DNA of 64,000 nt. Origin: Burkholderiales bacterium PBB3. GTDB lineage: Bacteria > Pseudomonadota > Gammaproteobacteria > Burkholderiales > Burkholderiaceae_C. The notes below the pieces were generated by a model, which was given only the letters and a program-made list of their open reading frames with translations, was not told where the DNA came from and did no database searches. This document shows, piece by piece, positions 41,631 through 49,830 of this stretch. The stretch is from contig NKIK01000002.1 in assembly GCA_002256115.1 (NCBI GenBank), positions 124,001-188,000 of the forward strand, given 5' to 3'. Every line of letters starts with the position of its first letter. Positions within the stretch are counted from its first letter, which is position 1. A program made the position numbers and the translations under genes.

Positions 41631-42203
41631 TTACTTCTTGGCGGCGCTGGCAGCGGCTTTGGGGGCTTCTGCGGCAGCAGCCTTCTTGGCATCGGCAGCG
41701 GCGGCCTTCTTGGCCTTGGCTTCTTCTGCTTTTTTCAGCTTGGCTTCTGCTTTGGCAGCCTTGGCGGCTTCTTTGTCTGCTTTGGCTTGGGCTTTGGCGT
41801 CTACAGCGGGTGCAGGCGCAGCAGCTGGTGCGGCCTTGGCGGCTGGGGCTGCAGCAGCTGGCACCGCGGCTGGCGCTGCGGCTGCAGGTGCTGCCTTCAC
41901 TTCCTTGGCGGGTGCTGCGGGTTTGGCGGCAGGTGCGCCCGCAAACGCGGCACCATTCACGGTCAAGCCTTCGGCGGAGAACTTGGCAGCATTGCCGTCG
42001 CCCACGCCCTTGGTGCGGTCAATGAAATCATTCCAATCCTTGAAGTTGCCTTTCTTGCGCTCATCCAAAATCTTGGTCGAAATACCGGGGCCAATGCCTT
42101 TGATGCTGTCCAGCTCGGCGGCCGTCGCCTTGTTGACATCGACTGCGGCAAATGCGGACATCGCAAACATCATGGCCATAGCGGCCAGCAACTTTTTCAA
42201 CAT
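41631..42203 (-). CDS. ComEA-like helix-hairpin-helix protein with Ala/Lys-rich tail
   Basis: A 190-aa protein. After a signal peptide (MLKKLLAAMAMMFAMSAFA) comes a helix-hairpin-helix domain (AAVDVNKATAAELDSIKGIGPGISTKILDERKKGNFKDWNDFIDRTKGVGDGNAAKFSAEGLTVNG), which binds DNA non-specifically as in the periplasmic DNA-uptake protein ComEA. The remaining 100 residues are an Ala/Lys/Pro-rich tail. The usual ComEA is about 80-110 aa, so the tail is unusual. The ATG at 42201-42203 follows AAGGAGT. It stands alone and ends at a strong terminator. It may be a general periplasmic DNA binder and not part of competence. Confidence 0.82.
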   Translation of the reverse strand: MLKKLLAAMAMMFAMSAFAAVDVNKATAAELDSIKGIGPGISTKILDERKKGNFKDWNDFIDRTKGVGDGNAAKFSAEGLTVNGAAFAGAPAAKPAAPAKEVKAAPAAAAPAAVPAAAAPAAKAAPAAAPAPAVDAKAQAKADKEAAKAAKAEAKLKKAEEAKAKKAAAADAKKAAAAEAPKAAASAAKK

Positions 42204-42350
42204 GAACAACTCCTTGGGTGAATGGACTTTTTTCCGGATGCTCCGGCAACTGCCTGAGTCAGCGTTTAACGAAAGCGCAACGCGAGCCGTTGACGCCCTG
42301 GGCATGTTACGGTGGTTTATTGCACAAATGGCTGCGGATTACCCTAACTG

Positions 42351-43928
42351 TCAAGGCCTACTCAAGCCCGCCCCGCGCTGGCTCACTACCCAGCCCAAGC
42401 TGGAGGCGGCCAGGGCCAAGACTGCGTAGAAAAACATGGAGCGCCCATCGGCAGCGCCGTTAAAGCCCACCGCGTCCAGCCAGGACACCTGACGTACGTT
42501 CAGCGCCACATACCAGCCAAACAAAAACAGCCCCATGAACAAACGCGAGGTCTTGGACACCGCGCCCAGGCACGTGGCCATAGCACTCAGGCTTACCAAC
42601 CCGATCAACAAGGCCGCAGCCTGCGCGGGTGCAGACACCAGCCACTGCAGCGCAATGCCGCCCATCATCAAAAGCCCCAGGCCCAGTGCCGCGCCAAAGT
42701 GACGCCAGTAGCGCTGCGCACTGCCACCTGGCAGGGCCGCGGTCATGTCGTCGGTCATCGCGGTTTTGTCGCGGGTGCTGATGTCACACACCAGCACGCC
42801 CCACACCGCCACTAAGCCGATCAGCAGGCCAGGCAGCGAAGCGGTTTTGGCCAACAAAGAAGACGCGGCTGCGACGATCACCACCACAATCGACACCGGC
42901 GAGGCCACCAAACTCAGCGCAATGTCTGCCACGACTTGCCCGGGCCAGCCGGGCAAGCGCGCTGCGATGCTAAACAGGGGTTGCACCAAGCCAGACAGCT
43001 TTTGCAAATGGGCATTGGCAAATTCCAGGGGCGTTCTGCGTTGTTGGCCCAAGCGGGCTTTCACACGGTCGGGCGAGAAGCGATGGAACAGCAGCAGGGC
43101 GGGCAAAACCGGCAGCAACGCGACCGCCGCAGCGCCCATGCGCGACGCCACCAAGGACCCAGACCACAACTGCGCGGGCAACACAATCGGGGCCAATGCC
43201 GCGTCAAAGGTGCTGGCGCCCAGGCTGAAGCTGCTGATGCCGGTGTGCGCGACCAGGCTGTGCGCGGCAATGGCCAGCCCCGAAAAATCCAGCAGCATGG
43301 GCCAAGACAATGTGCCGGTAGTGTCGCCCTGAATCTGGGCCACCAATGACAACTGAAAGACCCAGATGAAGAAATAAATGGTGTCACCCAGCTTGCCCAT
43401 GAACCAAGGAATGGAGTCAAACGCCAGCGCGCAACTGGCCGTGAAAAACACCGTGGGAATCAGGACCAGCGCGTAGGTCTGCAAGTAGATGAACAGGTCA
43501 TAAGGGCCGTCACCCCGCACCACATGGCAGACACCGATGGCGGCCATGAACACACCTGCCAACGCACCCAGATAAATCACACCACCCAACCAGCGCCCCG
43601 CCAGGAACACGGCAGAGTTGACGGGCGTGGCCGCAATCACACTGCCCATGCCGCTGCGCAGGTCTTCGCCCATGCGGCCACGCAGTAGAAAGAAACCCAC
43701 CAATATCAACAGCGGCCCCATCAACGACGCACTGCCCAAAGCCAGAGCCGAGCTGGTGTACAGCACGCGCGCCTCTTCGATGGAGATCATGGTGGTGCCC
43801 TCGACCGGGTTGCCGATCATGGCCCAGCCGAGCGCAATCATGGCCAGCATCGCTACCAGCGTACTGAGGCGACGCATGCGCAGGCGCATTTCGTTTTGCG
43901 CCAACACCAGAAGGGTGTGTGCGTTCAT
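42351..43928 (-). CDS. ABC-2-type membrane permease
   Basis: A 525-aa membrane protein with about 12 predicted helices. It starts with NAHTLLVLAQNEMRLRMRRLSTLVAMLAMIALGW, followed by an extracytoplasmic loop (EGTTMISIEEARVLYTSSA), LLILVGFFLLRGRMGEDLRSGMGSVIAATPVNSAVFLAGRW and later GPYDLFIYLQTYALVLIPTVFFTASCALAF. The architecture is that of large ABC-2 permeases paired with CcmA-type ATPases. It overlaps the ATPase gene by 4 nt. Substrate unknown. It lies divergent from the MarR/efflux operon. Confidence 0.8.
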   Translation of the reverse strand: MNAHTLLVLAQNEMRLRMRRLSTLVAMLAMIALGWAMIGNPVEGTTMISIEEARVLYTSSALALGSASLMGPLLILVGFFLLRGRMGEDLRSGMGSVIAATPVNSAVFLAGRWLGGVIYLGALAGVFMAAIGVCHVVRGDGPYDLFIYLQTYALVLIPTVFFTASCALAFDSIPWFMGKLGDTIYFFIWVFQLSLVAQIQGDTTGTLSWPMLLDFSGLAIAAHSLVAHTGISSFSLGASTFDAALAPIVLPAQLWSGSLVASRMGAAAVALLPVLPALLLFHRFSPDRVKARLGQQRRTPLEFANAHLQKLSGLVQPLFSIAARLPGWPGQVVADIALSLVASPVSIVVVIVAAASSLLAKTASLPGLLIGLVAVWGVLVCDISTRDKTAMTDDMTAALPGGSAQRYWRHFGAALGLGLLMMGGIALQWLVSAPAQAAALLIGLVSLSAMATCLGAVSKTSRLFMGLFLFGWYVALNVRQVSWLDAVGFNGAADGRSMFFYAVLALAASSLGWVVSQRGAGLSRP

Positions 43929-44797
43929 GCGGCCACCTCGGTCAGCGCATAGCGCTGGGTCATCAGAGCCTCTTCCAGATTCGGCTCGACCAAGCGCGCA
44001 CCCGCGCAGGGTGCATGCGGATGCGCCATGCGCAAGTTCACCAGATCACCCTGACGCTGGGCATGCAGCACCTGCACGCTGCCGCCGCGCAGCCATTCAT
44101 ATTCAGCGCTGCTGACTTGCGCACCCCACACCTGGCCTTGTGCTTTGTCCAGCAAGCTGTCCGGGGTTTCGAAAGCCACCAAACGGCCCTTGCGCATGAT
44201 GGCCAATTGGCTGGCAATACTCTCCACATCAGACACGATGTGCGTGGACAGCACCACCAGCTTGTTCAGACCCAGCTCCGACAATAGATTGCGAAACCGC
44301 AAGCGCTCTTCGGGGTCCAGCCCCGCGGTGGGTTCGTCCACGATCAAGATGTCCGGGTCATTGAGCAGGGCTTGTGCAATACCCAAGCGCCGACGCATGC
44401 CGCCCGAGAACGCGGCGGCAGGCCGCTTGGCATGCTCGTGCAGATTCACAAGTTCCAGCAGCTCGGCAATGCGCTTGGGGTTGCGTACGCCTTTGAGCGC
44501 CGCGAAGTACTGCATGAACTCCAGCGCTGTCAGATTGGGATACACGCCAAAGTCTTGTGGCAAGTAGCCCAGGCGTCGGCGAATGTCGTTGGGCGATTTG
44601 GCAATGTCTGTACCGTGGTACAAAATTTTCCCGCTGCTGGGCCGCGTCAGGGTGGCCATCATTTGCATCAGCGTGGTCTTGCCGGCTCCGTTGTGGCCGA
44701 TTAAACCGATCACACCCTGGATCAGTTGCAGCGATACGCCATCAACAGCAGTGACGTTTTTTCCAAACGACTTGGTGACATTACAAACTTCAAGCAT
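43925..44797 (-). CDS. ABC transporter ATP-binding protein (CcmA type)
   Basis: A 290-aa ATPase: Walker A GHNGAGKTTLMQMM, Q-loop YLPQDFGVYPNLTALEFMQYFAALKGV, signature FSGGMRRRLGIAQALL, Walker B ILIVDEPTAGLDPEERL and LSTHIVSDVES. It has a C-terminal extension of about 70 residues, which may be regulatory. The ATG at 44795-44797 follows a GGGGGCGGG-like purine tract; the longer frame starts with TTG. It overlaps the permease gene by 4 nt, forming a two-gene export unit. It is divergent from the marR gene, with two shared operator-like sites between them. Confidence 0.9.
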   Translation of the reverse strand: MLEVCNVTKSFGKNVTAVDGVSLQLIQGVIGLIGHNGAGKTTLMQMMATLTRPSSGKILYHGTDIAKSPNDIRRRLGYLPQDFGVYPNLTALEFMQYFAALKGVRNPKRIAELLELVNLHEHAKRPAAAFSGGMRRRLGIAQALLNDPDILIVDEPTAGLDPEERLRFRNLLSELGLNKLVVLSTHIVSDVESIASQLAIMRKGRLVAFETPDSLLDKAQGQVWGAQVSSAEYEWLRGGSVQVLHAQRQGDLVNLRMAHPHAPCAGARLVEPNLEEALMTQRYALTEVAA

Positions 44798-44928
44798 CCC
44801 GCCCCCTTGCAATCAAAAACGCCAGCTTAAAGAGGCCGACAGACGAATGCACGGGGAGTGCGATGCGCTGGCGAATGGCGGGCACCAAGCGTCAACCCAG
44901 TGGAATCATCGGTACTGCAGGCATTCAA

Positions 44929-44940
44929 TTGCCTAAACAA
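44929..44940. promoter_or_regulatory. MarR-type operator-like site 1
   Basis: TTGCCTAAACAA, a near-palindrome with TTG and CAA at the ends, matches site 2 at 44974 in 11 of 12 positions. It lies 60 bp upstream of the marR start, within the divergent promoter region. Confidence 0.55.
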
Positions 44941-44973
44941 TAGTAGCCGTAGCAATAGCAGCCTTGACAATCA

Positions 44974-44985
44974 TTGCCTAAGCAA
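44974..44985. promoter_or_regulatory. MarR-type operator-like site 2
   Basis: TTGCCTAAGCAA is palindromic (TTGC-CTAA-GCAA). It lies 15 bp upstream of the marR ATG, where a bound repressor would block the efflux operon promoter. Start-to-start distance to site 1 is 45 bp. Confidence 0.6.
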
Positions 44986-45000
44986 CTATTATTCGCCTCC

Positions 45001-45516
45001 ATGAAGAAACCAACCAAACCCAACCACCAGTTCTACCGCGCAGAAAACTACCGGCCGGAAGAAAGCGTGGGCTACATGATGCGCGTCATCCTGAACCATG
45101 TGTCGCAGGCGATTGAGGCGCAGTTGGCACCCACGGGCCTGACCAATGCGCAGTGGATTCCGATGTTCAAGCTCTACCGGGGCAGCGCCAATACCGCCGC
45201 CGAGTTGGCCCGCAGTTGCAACCTGGACGCCGGTGCCACCACCCGCATGCTGGACCGCATGGAGGCCAAAGGCCTGTGCGAGCGCAAGCGCTCAGAAGAG
45301 GACCGCCGCGTAGTGCAATTGGCACTGACCGAGGCTGGCACCGCAGCCGCAGCAGGCATACCCGCCGCCTTGAGCAGCGTGCAAAACGCCTACCTGGCAG
45401 GCTTTAGCCAGGAAGAATTTGACACCTTGAAAAGCATGTTGCGCCGCATTGTGGACAACGCCCAGACGCTCAATAACGAAGCCTCCCCCACTGATTCCTC
45501 CAAGACCACACCATGA
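45001..45516 (+). CDS. MarR-family repressor of the efflux operon
   Basis: A 171-aa regulator with the MarR winged-helix pattern: LAPTGLTNAQWIPMFKLYRGSANTAAELARSCNLDAGATTRMLDRMEAKGLCERKRSEEDRRVVQLALTEAG, including DRR of the wing. Such proteins repress multidrug efflux operons and release on binding phenolic ligands. The ATG at 45001 was chosen; a TTG at 44985 and other starts would run into the operator. It is the first gene of a four-gene unit, overlapping the outer membrane factor gene (ATGA). Confidence 0.92.
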   Translation: MKKPTKPNHQFYRAENYRPEESVGYMMRVILNHVSQAIEAQLAPTGLTNAQWIPMFKLYRGSANTAAELARSCNLDAGATTRMLDRMEAKGLCERKRSEEDRRVVQLALTEAGTAAAAGIPAALSSVQNAYLAGFSQEEFDTLKSMLRRIVDNAQTLNNEASPTDSSKTTP

Positions 45517-46970
45517 CACCGTCTTCACTCTCAAACCTCCTCCCCCGTCGCGCGCCACGCCTTCAACAGGCACTACTGCTGGCCGGTGTGCTGTCCTTGG
45601 CCGCCTGCGCCAATTTCTCGGGCATCAACCCGCACGCCCAGGCGTTGACCGCTGAGCAACTGAACCTGCAGGGCACGGCAAAAACAGAAATTTCAGCCCA
45701 GTGGTGGGAGAGCTTTGGCGATGCGCAACTGAACCGCCTGGTGGCCGATGCGCTGGCCAACAGCCCCAGCCTGCGCGTGGCGCAAACCCGGCTGGAGCGC
45801 GTGCAAGCCGCCCAAGACAGTCTGCGCGGCAGCGAAGGCCCTCAGCTCAATGCCAGCCTGGACATGACACGCCAGTTGTTCAGCGCCACCAGCATTTACC
45901 CGCCCCCCTTGGGCGGCTCGGTGCGCAACATCGGCACCCTGCAGTTCAGCGGCAGTTGGGAGATGGACTTCTTCGGCAAAAACCGCGCTGCGCTAAACGC
46001 TGCACTAGGCCAGGAGCAAGCTGCTTTGGCTGATGCCCAAGCCGCCCGCATGCTGCTGGCCAGCAGCGTGGCACGCACCTACTTTCAGCTGGTGCGCATT
46101 GAAGCGCAACTGGGCATTGCCAAGCGCACGCTGGCGCAGCGCGAGCAAAACCGCAACCTGGTGCAAGACCGCGTAACCGCCGGGCTAGATACCCAGCTGG
46201 AACTGCAACAAAGCGCCGGTGCGCTGCCTGAAGCGCGCCTGCAGATCGAGATCTTGCAAGAGCAAAAGCAATTGGCTCTGAACGCCCTTGCAGCCCTCAC
46301 TTCCAAGCCGAATACGGCCCTGGCCCTTGATATTCCTGCCCAGGCAGCTATTAAATCCGTAGCATTGAGCGCCAGCATGCCGATGGACCTGCTGGCCCGC
46401 CGGCCCGACATTGCTGCGGCCAAGCAGCGCGTGCGCGCCGCCAGTTCCGAGATCGATGTGGCCAAAGCCCAGTTCTATCCCAACATCAATCTGATCGCCT
46501 TCACCGGCCTGTCTGCCATTGGCTTTGACAAGCTGACCGACGCGGGTTCGGAGCAATGGGGCGTGGGTCCTGCGATTCGTTTGCCCATCTTTGACGGTGG
46601 CCGCCTGCGCGCCAACCTGCGCAGCCGCACGGCCGACCTGGACGCTGCAATCGAGTCCTACAACAGCGTGGTAATTGACGCCGTGCACGATGTGGCCGAC
46701 CAGATTGCATCCACGCAGGCGATTCAAAAGCAGCAGGCCGAGCAAACGCAAGCGCAAGCCAACGCCGAGACGGCGTATTCGATTGCCACGCAGCGTTACC
46801 AGGCTGGCCTGGGCACCTACCTGCATGTGCTGGCCGCAGAAACCGCCGTGCTGGCGCAGCGCCGCCAAGCGGCTGATTTGCAAGCCCGCGTGCTGGACAC
46901 GCAGGTGCAACTGATGCGCGCCCTGGGCGGCGGCCACCAGGACACCAGCGCCACATTGGCTAAGCGCTGA
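45513..46970 (+). CDS. NodT-family outer membrane efflux lipoprotein
   Basis: A 485-aa outer membrane factor with a signal and lipobox LLLAGVLSLAAC. Two OEP repeats follow; typical elements are QWWESFGDAQLNRLVADALANSPSLRVAQTRLERVQAAQ, FSGSWEMDFFGKNR and later MDLLARRPDIAAAKQRVRAASSEIDVAKAQFYPNINLIAFTG, with GPAIRLPIFDGGRLRANLRSRTADLDAAIESYNSVVIDAVHDVADQI. It forms the TolC-like exit duct. It overlaps marR and is followed 60 bp later by the membrane fusion protein. Confidence 0.92.
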   Translation: MTPSSLSNLLPRRAPRLQQALLLAGVLSLAACANFSGINPHAQALTAEQLNLQGTAKTEISAQWWESFGDAQLNRLVADALANSPSLRVAQTRLERVQAAQDSLRGSEGPQLNASLDMTRQLFSATSIYPPPLGGSVRNIGTLQFSGSWEMDFFGKNRAALNAALGQEQAALADAQAARMLLASSVARTYFQLVRIEAQLGIAKRTLAQREQNRNLVQDRVTAGLDTQLELQQSAGALPEARLQIEILQEQKQLALNALAALTSKPNTALALDIPAQAAIKSVALSASMPMDLLARRPDIAAAKQRVRAASSEIDVAKAQFYPNINLIAFTGLSAIGFDKLTDAGSEQWGVGPAIRLPIFDGGRLRANLRSRTADLDAAIESYNSVVIDAVHDVADQIASTQAIQKQQAEQTQAQANAETAYSIATQRYQAGLGTYLHVLAAETAVLAQRRQAADLQARVLDTQVQLMRALGGGHQDTSATLAKR

Positions 46971-47030
46971 CACCAGCCAACCCCCACCCAAATTCCATTG
47001 AACACACCGACAGACCACAAGGCACCCACC

Positions 47031-48245
47031 ATGAGCACACCGAACGCCACTCCCGCAGCACCAACCGCTAACCCCAGCAACACCCGCAAGAAGGCCCTCA
47101 CCGGCGTCGGCGTGATCGTCCTGATCGCCCTGGCCTGGGGCGGCTACGAGTGGACCATGAGCCGCCACTACGAGACCACGGACAACGCCTACGTGCAAGG
47201 CAACGTGATCCAGATCACGCCGCAAATCGGCGGCACCGTGACAGCCATCTACGCCGATGACACCGACTTTGTGAAAGCCGGCCAACCCCTGGTGCAACTG
47301 GACCCCGCCGACGCGAAAGTAGCGCTGGACCAAGCAGATGCCAACCTGGCCCAGGCCGTGCGCCAAGTGCGTACGCTGTACGCCAATAACGGCACGCTGT
47401 CGGCCCAAATCGCCTTGCGTGAAACCGATATTGCGCGCGCCCAAACCGAAGTGGTCCGTGCTACCGATGACCTGAAACGCCGCCAGTCGCTGGTGGGCAA
47501 TGGCGCGGTGTCGAAAGAAGAACTGCAACACGCCCAATCGCAATTGTCTGCCGCCCAAAATGCGCTGGCCACGGCCCAAGCCGGTGCTACCGCCGCGCGC
47601 GGCCAGTTGACCAGCAACCAAAGCATGACCGATGGCACCAGCATTGAATCCCACCCCAGCGTGCTGGTGGCGGCCGCCAAAGTGCGTGAAGCCTACTTGG
47701 CAGCGCAGCGCGCCGCCCTGCCCGCACCGGTGGATGGCTACGTGGCCAAGCGCACGACCCAGTTGGGCCAGCGCGTAGCTGCCGGCACACCGCTGATGTC
47801 CATCATCCCGCTCAACCAGGTGTGGGTGGATGCCAACTTCAAGGAAGTGCAATTGCGCAATATCCGCATCGGCCAGCCGGTCCATTTGACCGCCGACCTG
47901 TATGGCAAAAAAGTGGAATACCAAGGCCAAGTCGCTGGTTTGGGCATTGGCACTGGTGCTGCATTTGCACTGCTGCCCGCGCAAAACGCCACCGGTAATT
48001 GGATCAAGGTAGTGCAGCGCGTGCCCGTTCGCATTGCATTGAGCGTCGAGCAATTGCAGGCCAACCCGCTGCGCGTGGGCTTGTCGATGGAAGCCACCAT
48101 CGACGTGACAGACAAGGGCGGCAAGGCTTTGGCCGATGCACCCCGCAGCGCGCCCATGGTGCAGACCCAGGTGTTTGCTGCGCTGGACACCAAAGCCGAC
48201 GCCGAAGTGCGCCGCGTGATTGCCGCTAACTCTCCACGTAAGTAA
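47031..48245 (+). CDS. EmrA-like membrane fusion protein
   Basis: A 404-aa HlyD-family adaptor. The N-terminal membrane helix (about residues 22-42, ALTGVGVIVLIALAWGGYEWTM) is followed by the barrel/lipoyl parts (YETTDNAYVQGNVIQITPQIGGTVTAIYADDTDFVKAGQPLVQLDPADAKVALDQADANLAQAVRQV). A coiled-coil hairpin comes next (about 95-190), then VDGYVAKRTTQLGQRVAAGTPLMSIIPLNQVWVDANFKEVQLRNIRIGQPVHLTADLYG. It bridges the EmrB-like pump and the outer membrane factor. ATG 47031 was chosen over a TTG at 46998. The emrB-like gene starts 6 bp after its stop. Confidence 0.93.
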   Translation: MSTPNATPAAPTANPSNTRKKALTGVGVIVLIALAWGGYEWTMSRHYETTDNAYVQGNVIQITPQIGGTVTAIYADDTDFVKAGQPLVQLDPADAKVALDQADANLAQAVRQVRTLYANNGTLSAQIALRETDIARAQTEVVRATDDLKRRQSLVGNGAVSKEELQHAQSQLSAAQNALATAQAGATAARGQLTSNQSMTDGTSIESHPSVLVAAAKVREAYLAAQRAALPAPVDGYVAKRTTQLGQRVAAGTPLMSIIPLNQVWVDANFKEVQLRNIRIGQPVHLTADLYGKKVEYQGQVAGLGIGTGAAFALLPAQNATGNWIKVVQRVPVRIALSVEQLQANPLRVGLSMEATIDVTDKGGKALADAPRSAPMVQTQVFAALDTKADAEVRRVIAANSPRK

Positions 48246-48251
48246 CGCGCC

Positions 48252-49820
48252 ATGAGCACTGCGTCCAAGCACATTGAGTATCCGCCGCTGGAGGGCTCGG
48301 CCCGGATGTGGGGCACGATTGCGCTGTCTGCGGCGACGTTCATGAACGTGCTGGACTCGTCGATTGCCAACGTGTCCTTGCCCGCCATCGCGGGAGACCT
48401 GGGCGTGAGCCCCAACCAGGGCACCTGGGTCATCACCAGCTTTGGTGTGGCCAATGCTATTGCTGTTCCGCTCACCGGCTGGCTATCGCAACGCTTCGGC
48501 CAGGTCCGCCTGTTTGTCATGAGCGTGTTGCTGTTTGTACTGGCCTCTTGGCTGTGCGGTCTGGCACCCAATATGGCCACGCTGATCGCCTTCCGAATCC
48601 TGCAAGGTTTTGTAGCCGGGCCCATGATTCCGCTGTCGCAATCGCTACTGCTGTCCAGCTACCCCAAAGCGCTAGCGGGCACCGCCATGGCCATGTGGGG
48701 CATGACCACGCTGGTGGCTCCGGTGATGGGGCCCCTGCTGGGCGGCTGGATCACCGACAACATCTCGTGGCCGTGGATTTTCTACATCAACATCCCGATT
48801 GGTTTGCTGGCCGCACTGGCATCTTGGCAGCTCTACCGCAAACGCGAATCCGCGACCCAAAAACTCCCGATTGACACCGTGGGCCTGAGCCTGCTGGTGA
48901 TCTGGGTCGGGGCGCTGCAGATCATGCTGGACAAGGGCAAAGAGCTGGACTGGTTCCATTCCGGCGAAGTGATTGTTCTGGGCATCGTAGCGCTGGTGGG
49001 CTTCCTAATCTTTGTGGCCTGGGAGCTGACCGAGAAGCACCCCGTGGTTGACCTGACGCTGTTCAAGCGGCGCAACTTCTGGTCGGGCACGCTGGCTATT
49101 TCGGTGGGCTACGGTCTGTTCTTTGGCAATGTGGTGTTGCTGCCCCTGTGGCTGCAGCAGTACATGGGCTACACGTCGACCGAAGCCGGCTTTGTGCTGG
49201 CCCCGGTGGGCTTGATGGCGATTTTGTTTTCTCCCGTGGTGGGTAAAAACGTGGGGCGGGTTGACCCGCGCTATTTCGCCACTTTTGCCTTCATCGTGTT
49301 TGCGCTGGTGCTGTGGATGCGTTCCAACTTCAACACCCAGGCGGACGAGGCGACCATCCTGGTGCCCACCATCATCCAGGGCGTGTCGATGGCCTTCTTC
49401 TTCATACCCTTGCTGTCGATTATTTTGTCGGGCCTGCCACCCGACCGCATTCCGGCCGCATCCGGTTTGTCCAACTTTGTGCGTATCACCGCCGGTGCGT
49501 TTGGTACCTCCATCGTGACCACCGTATGGCAAGACCGCGCAGCGCTGCACCATGCGCAGTTGGCAGAGGCCATCAATACGGGCAACTCGGCGGCTACGGG
49601 TGCGTTGGCGGGCATGCAGGCCACCGGTATGAGCTACGAACAGGCGCTGCTTTCAGTCAATCGCCTGATTGACCAGCAGGCTTACATGCTGGCGGCCAGT
49701 GATGTGTTCTTGGCGTCGGCAGGCATCTTCTTGCTGCTAGTACCTTTGGTGTGGCTGGCGCGGCCCGTGCGTGCCCAGGCGGGCGGCGCAGGGGCCGATG
49801 CTGCTTCGGCAGCGCACTGA
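48252..49820 (+). CDS. EmrB/QacA-type MFS drug transporter (DHA2)
   Basis: A 522-aa protein with 14 predicted helices. Key segments: NVLDSSIANVSLPAIAGDLGVSPNQGTWVITSFGVANAIAVPLTGWLSQRFGQVRLFVMSVLLFVLASWLCGLAPNM, and motif C-like ALAGTAMAMWGMTTLVAPVMGPLLGGWITDNISWPWIFYINIPIG. It drives proton-coupled export of hydrophobic toxins and, with the EmrA-like and NodT-like proteins, spans both membranes. ATG 48252. It is the last gene of the marR operon and ends 10 bp before a convergent gene. Confidence 0.94.
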   Translation: MSTASKHIEYPPLEGSARMWGTIALSAATFMNVLDSSIANVSLPAIAGDLGVSPNQGTWVITSFGVANAIAVPLTGWLSQRFGQVRLFVMSVLLFVLASWLCGLAPNMATLIAFRILQGFVAGPMIPLSQSLLLSSYPKALAGTAMAMWGMTTLVAPVMGPLLGGWITDNISWPWIFYINIPIGLLAALASWQLYRKRESATQKLPIDTVGLSLLVIWVGALQIMLDKGKELDWFHSGEVIVLGIVALVGFLIFVAWELTEKHPVVDLTLFKRRNFWSGTLAISVGYGLFFGNVVLLPLWLQQYMGYTSTEAGFVLAPVGLMAILFSPVVGKNVGRVDPRYFATFAFIVFALVLWMRSNFNTQADEATILVPTIIQGVSMAFFFIPLLSIILSGLPPDRIPAASGLSNFVRITAGAFGTSIVTTVWQDRAALHHAQLAEAINTGNSAATGALAGMQATGMSYEQALLSVNRLIDQQAYMLAASDVFLASAGIFLLLVPLVWLARPVRAQAGGAGADAASAAH

Positions 49821-49830
49821 GCCCATCGGC

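Noticed and set aside
46185..48272. A 695-codon open frame on the minus strand
   Set aside because: It lies opposite the well-supported outer membrane factor and EmrA-like genes, is rich in His, Gly, Gln and Val, and shows no domain. High GC gives long open antisense frames.
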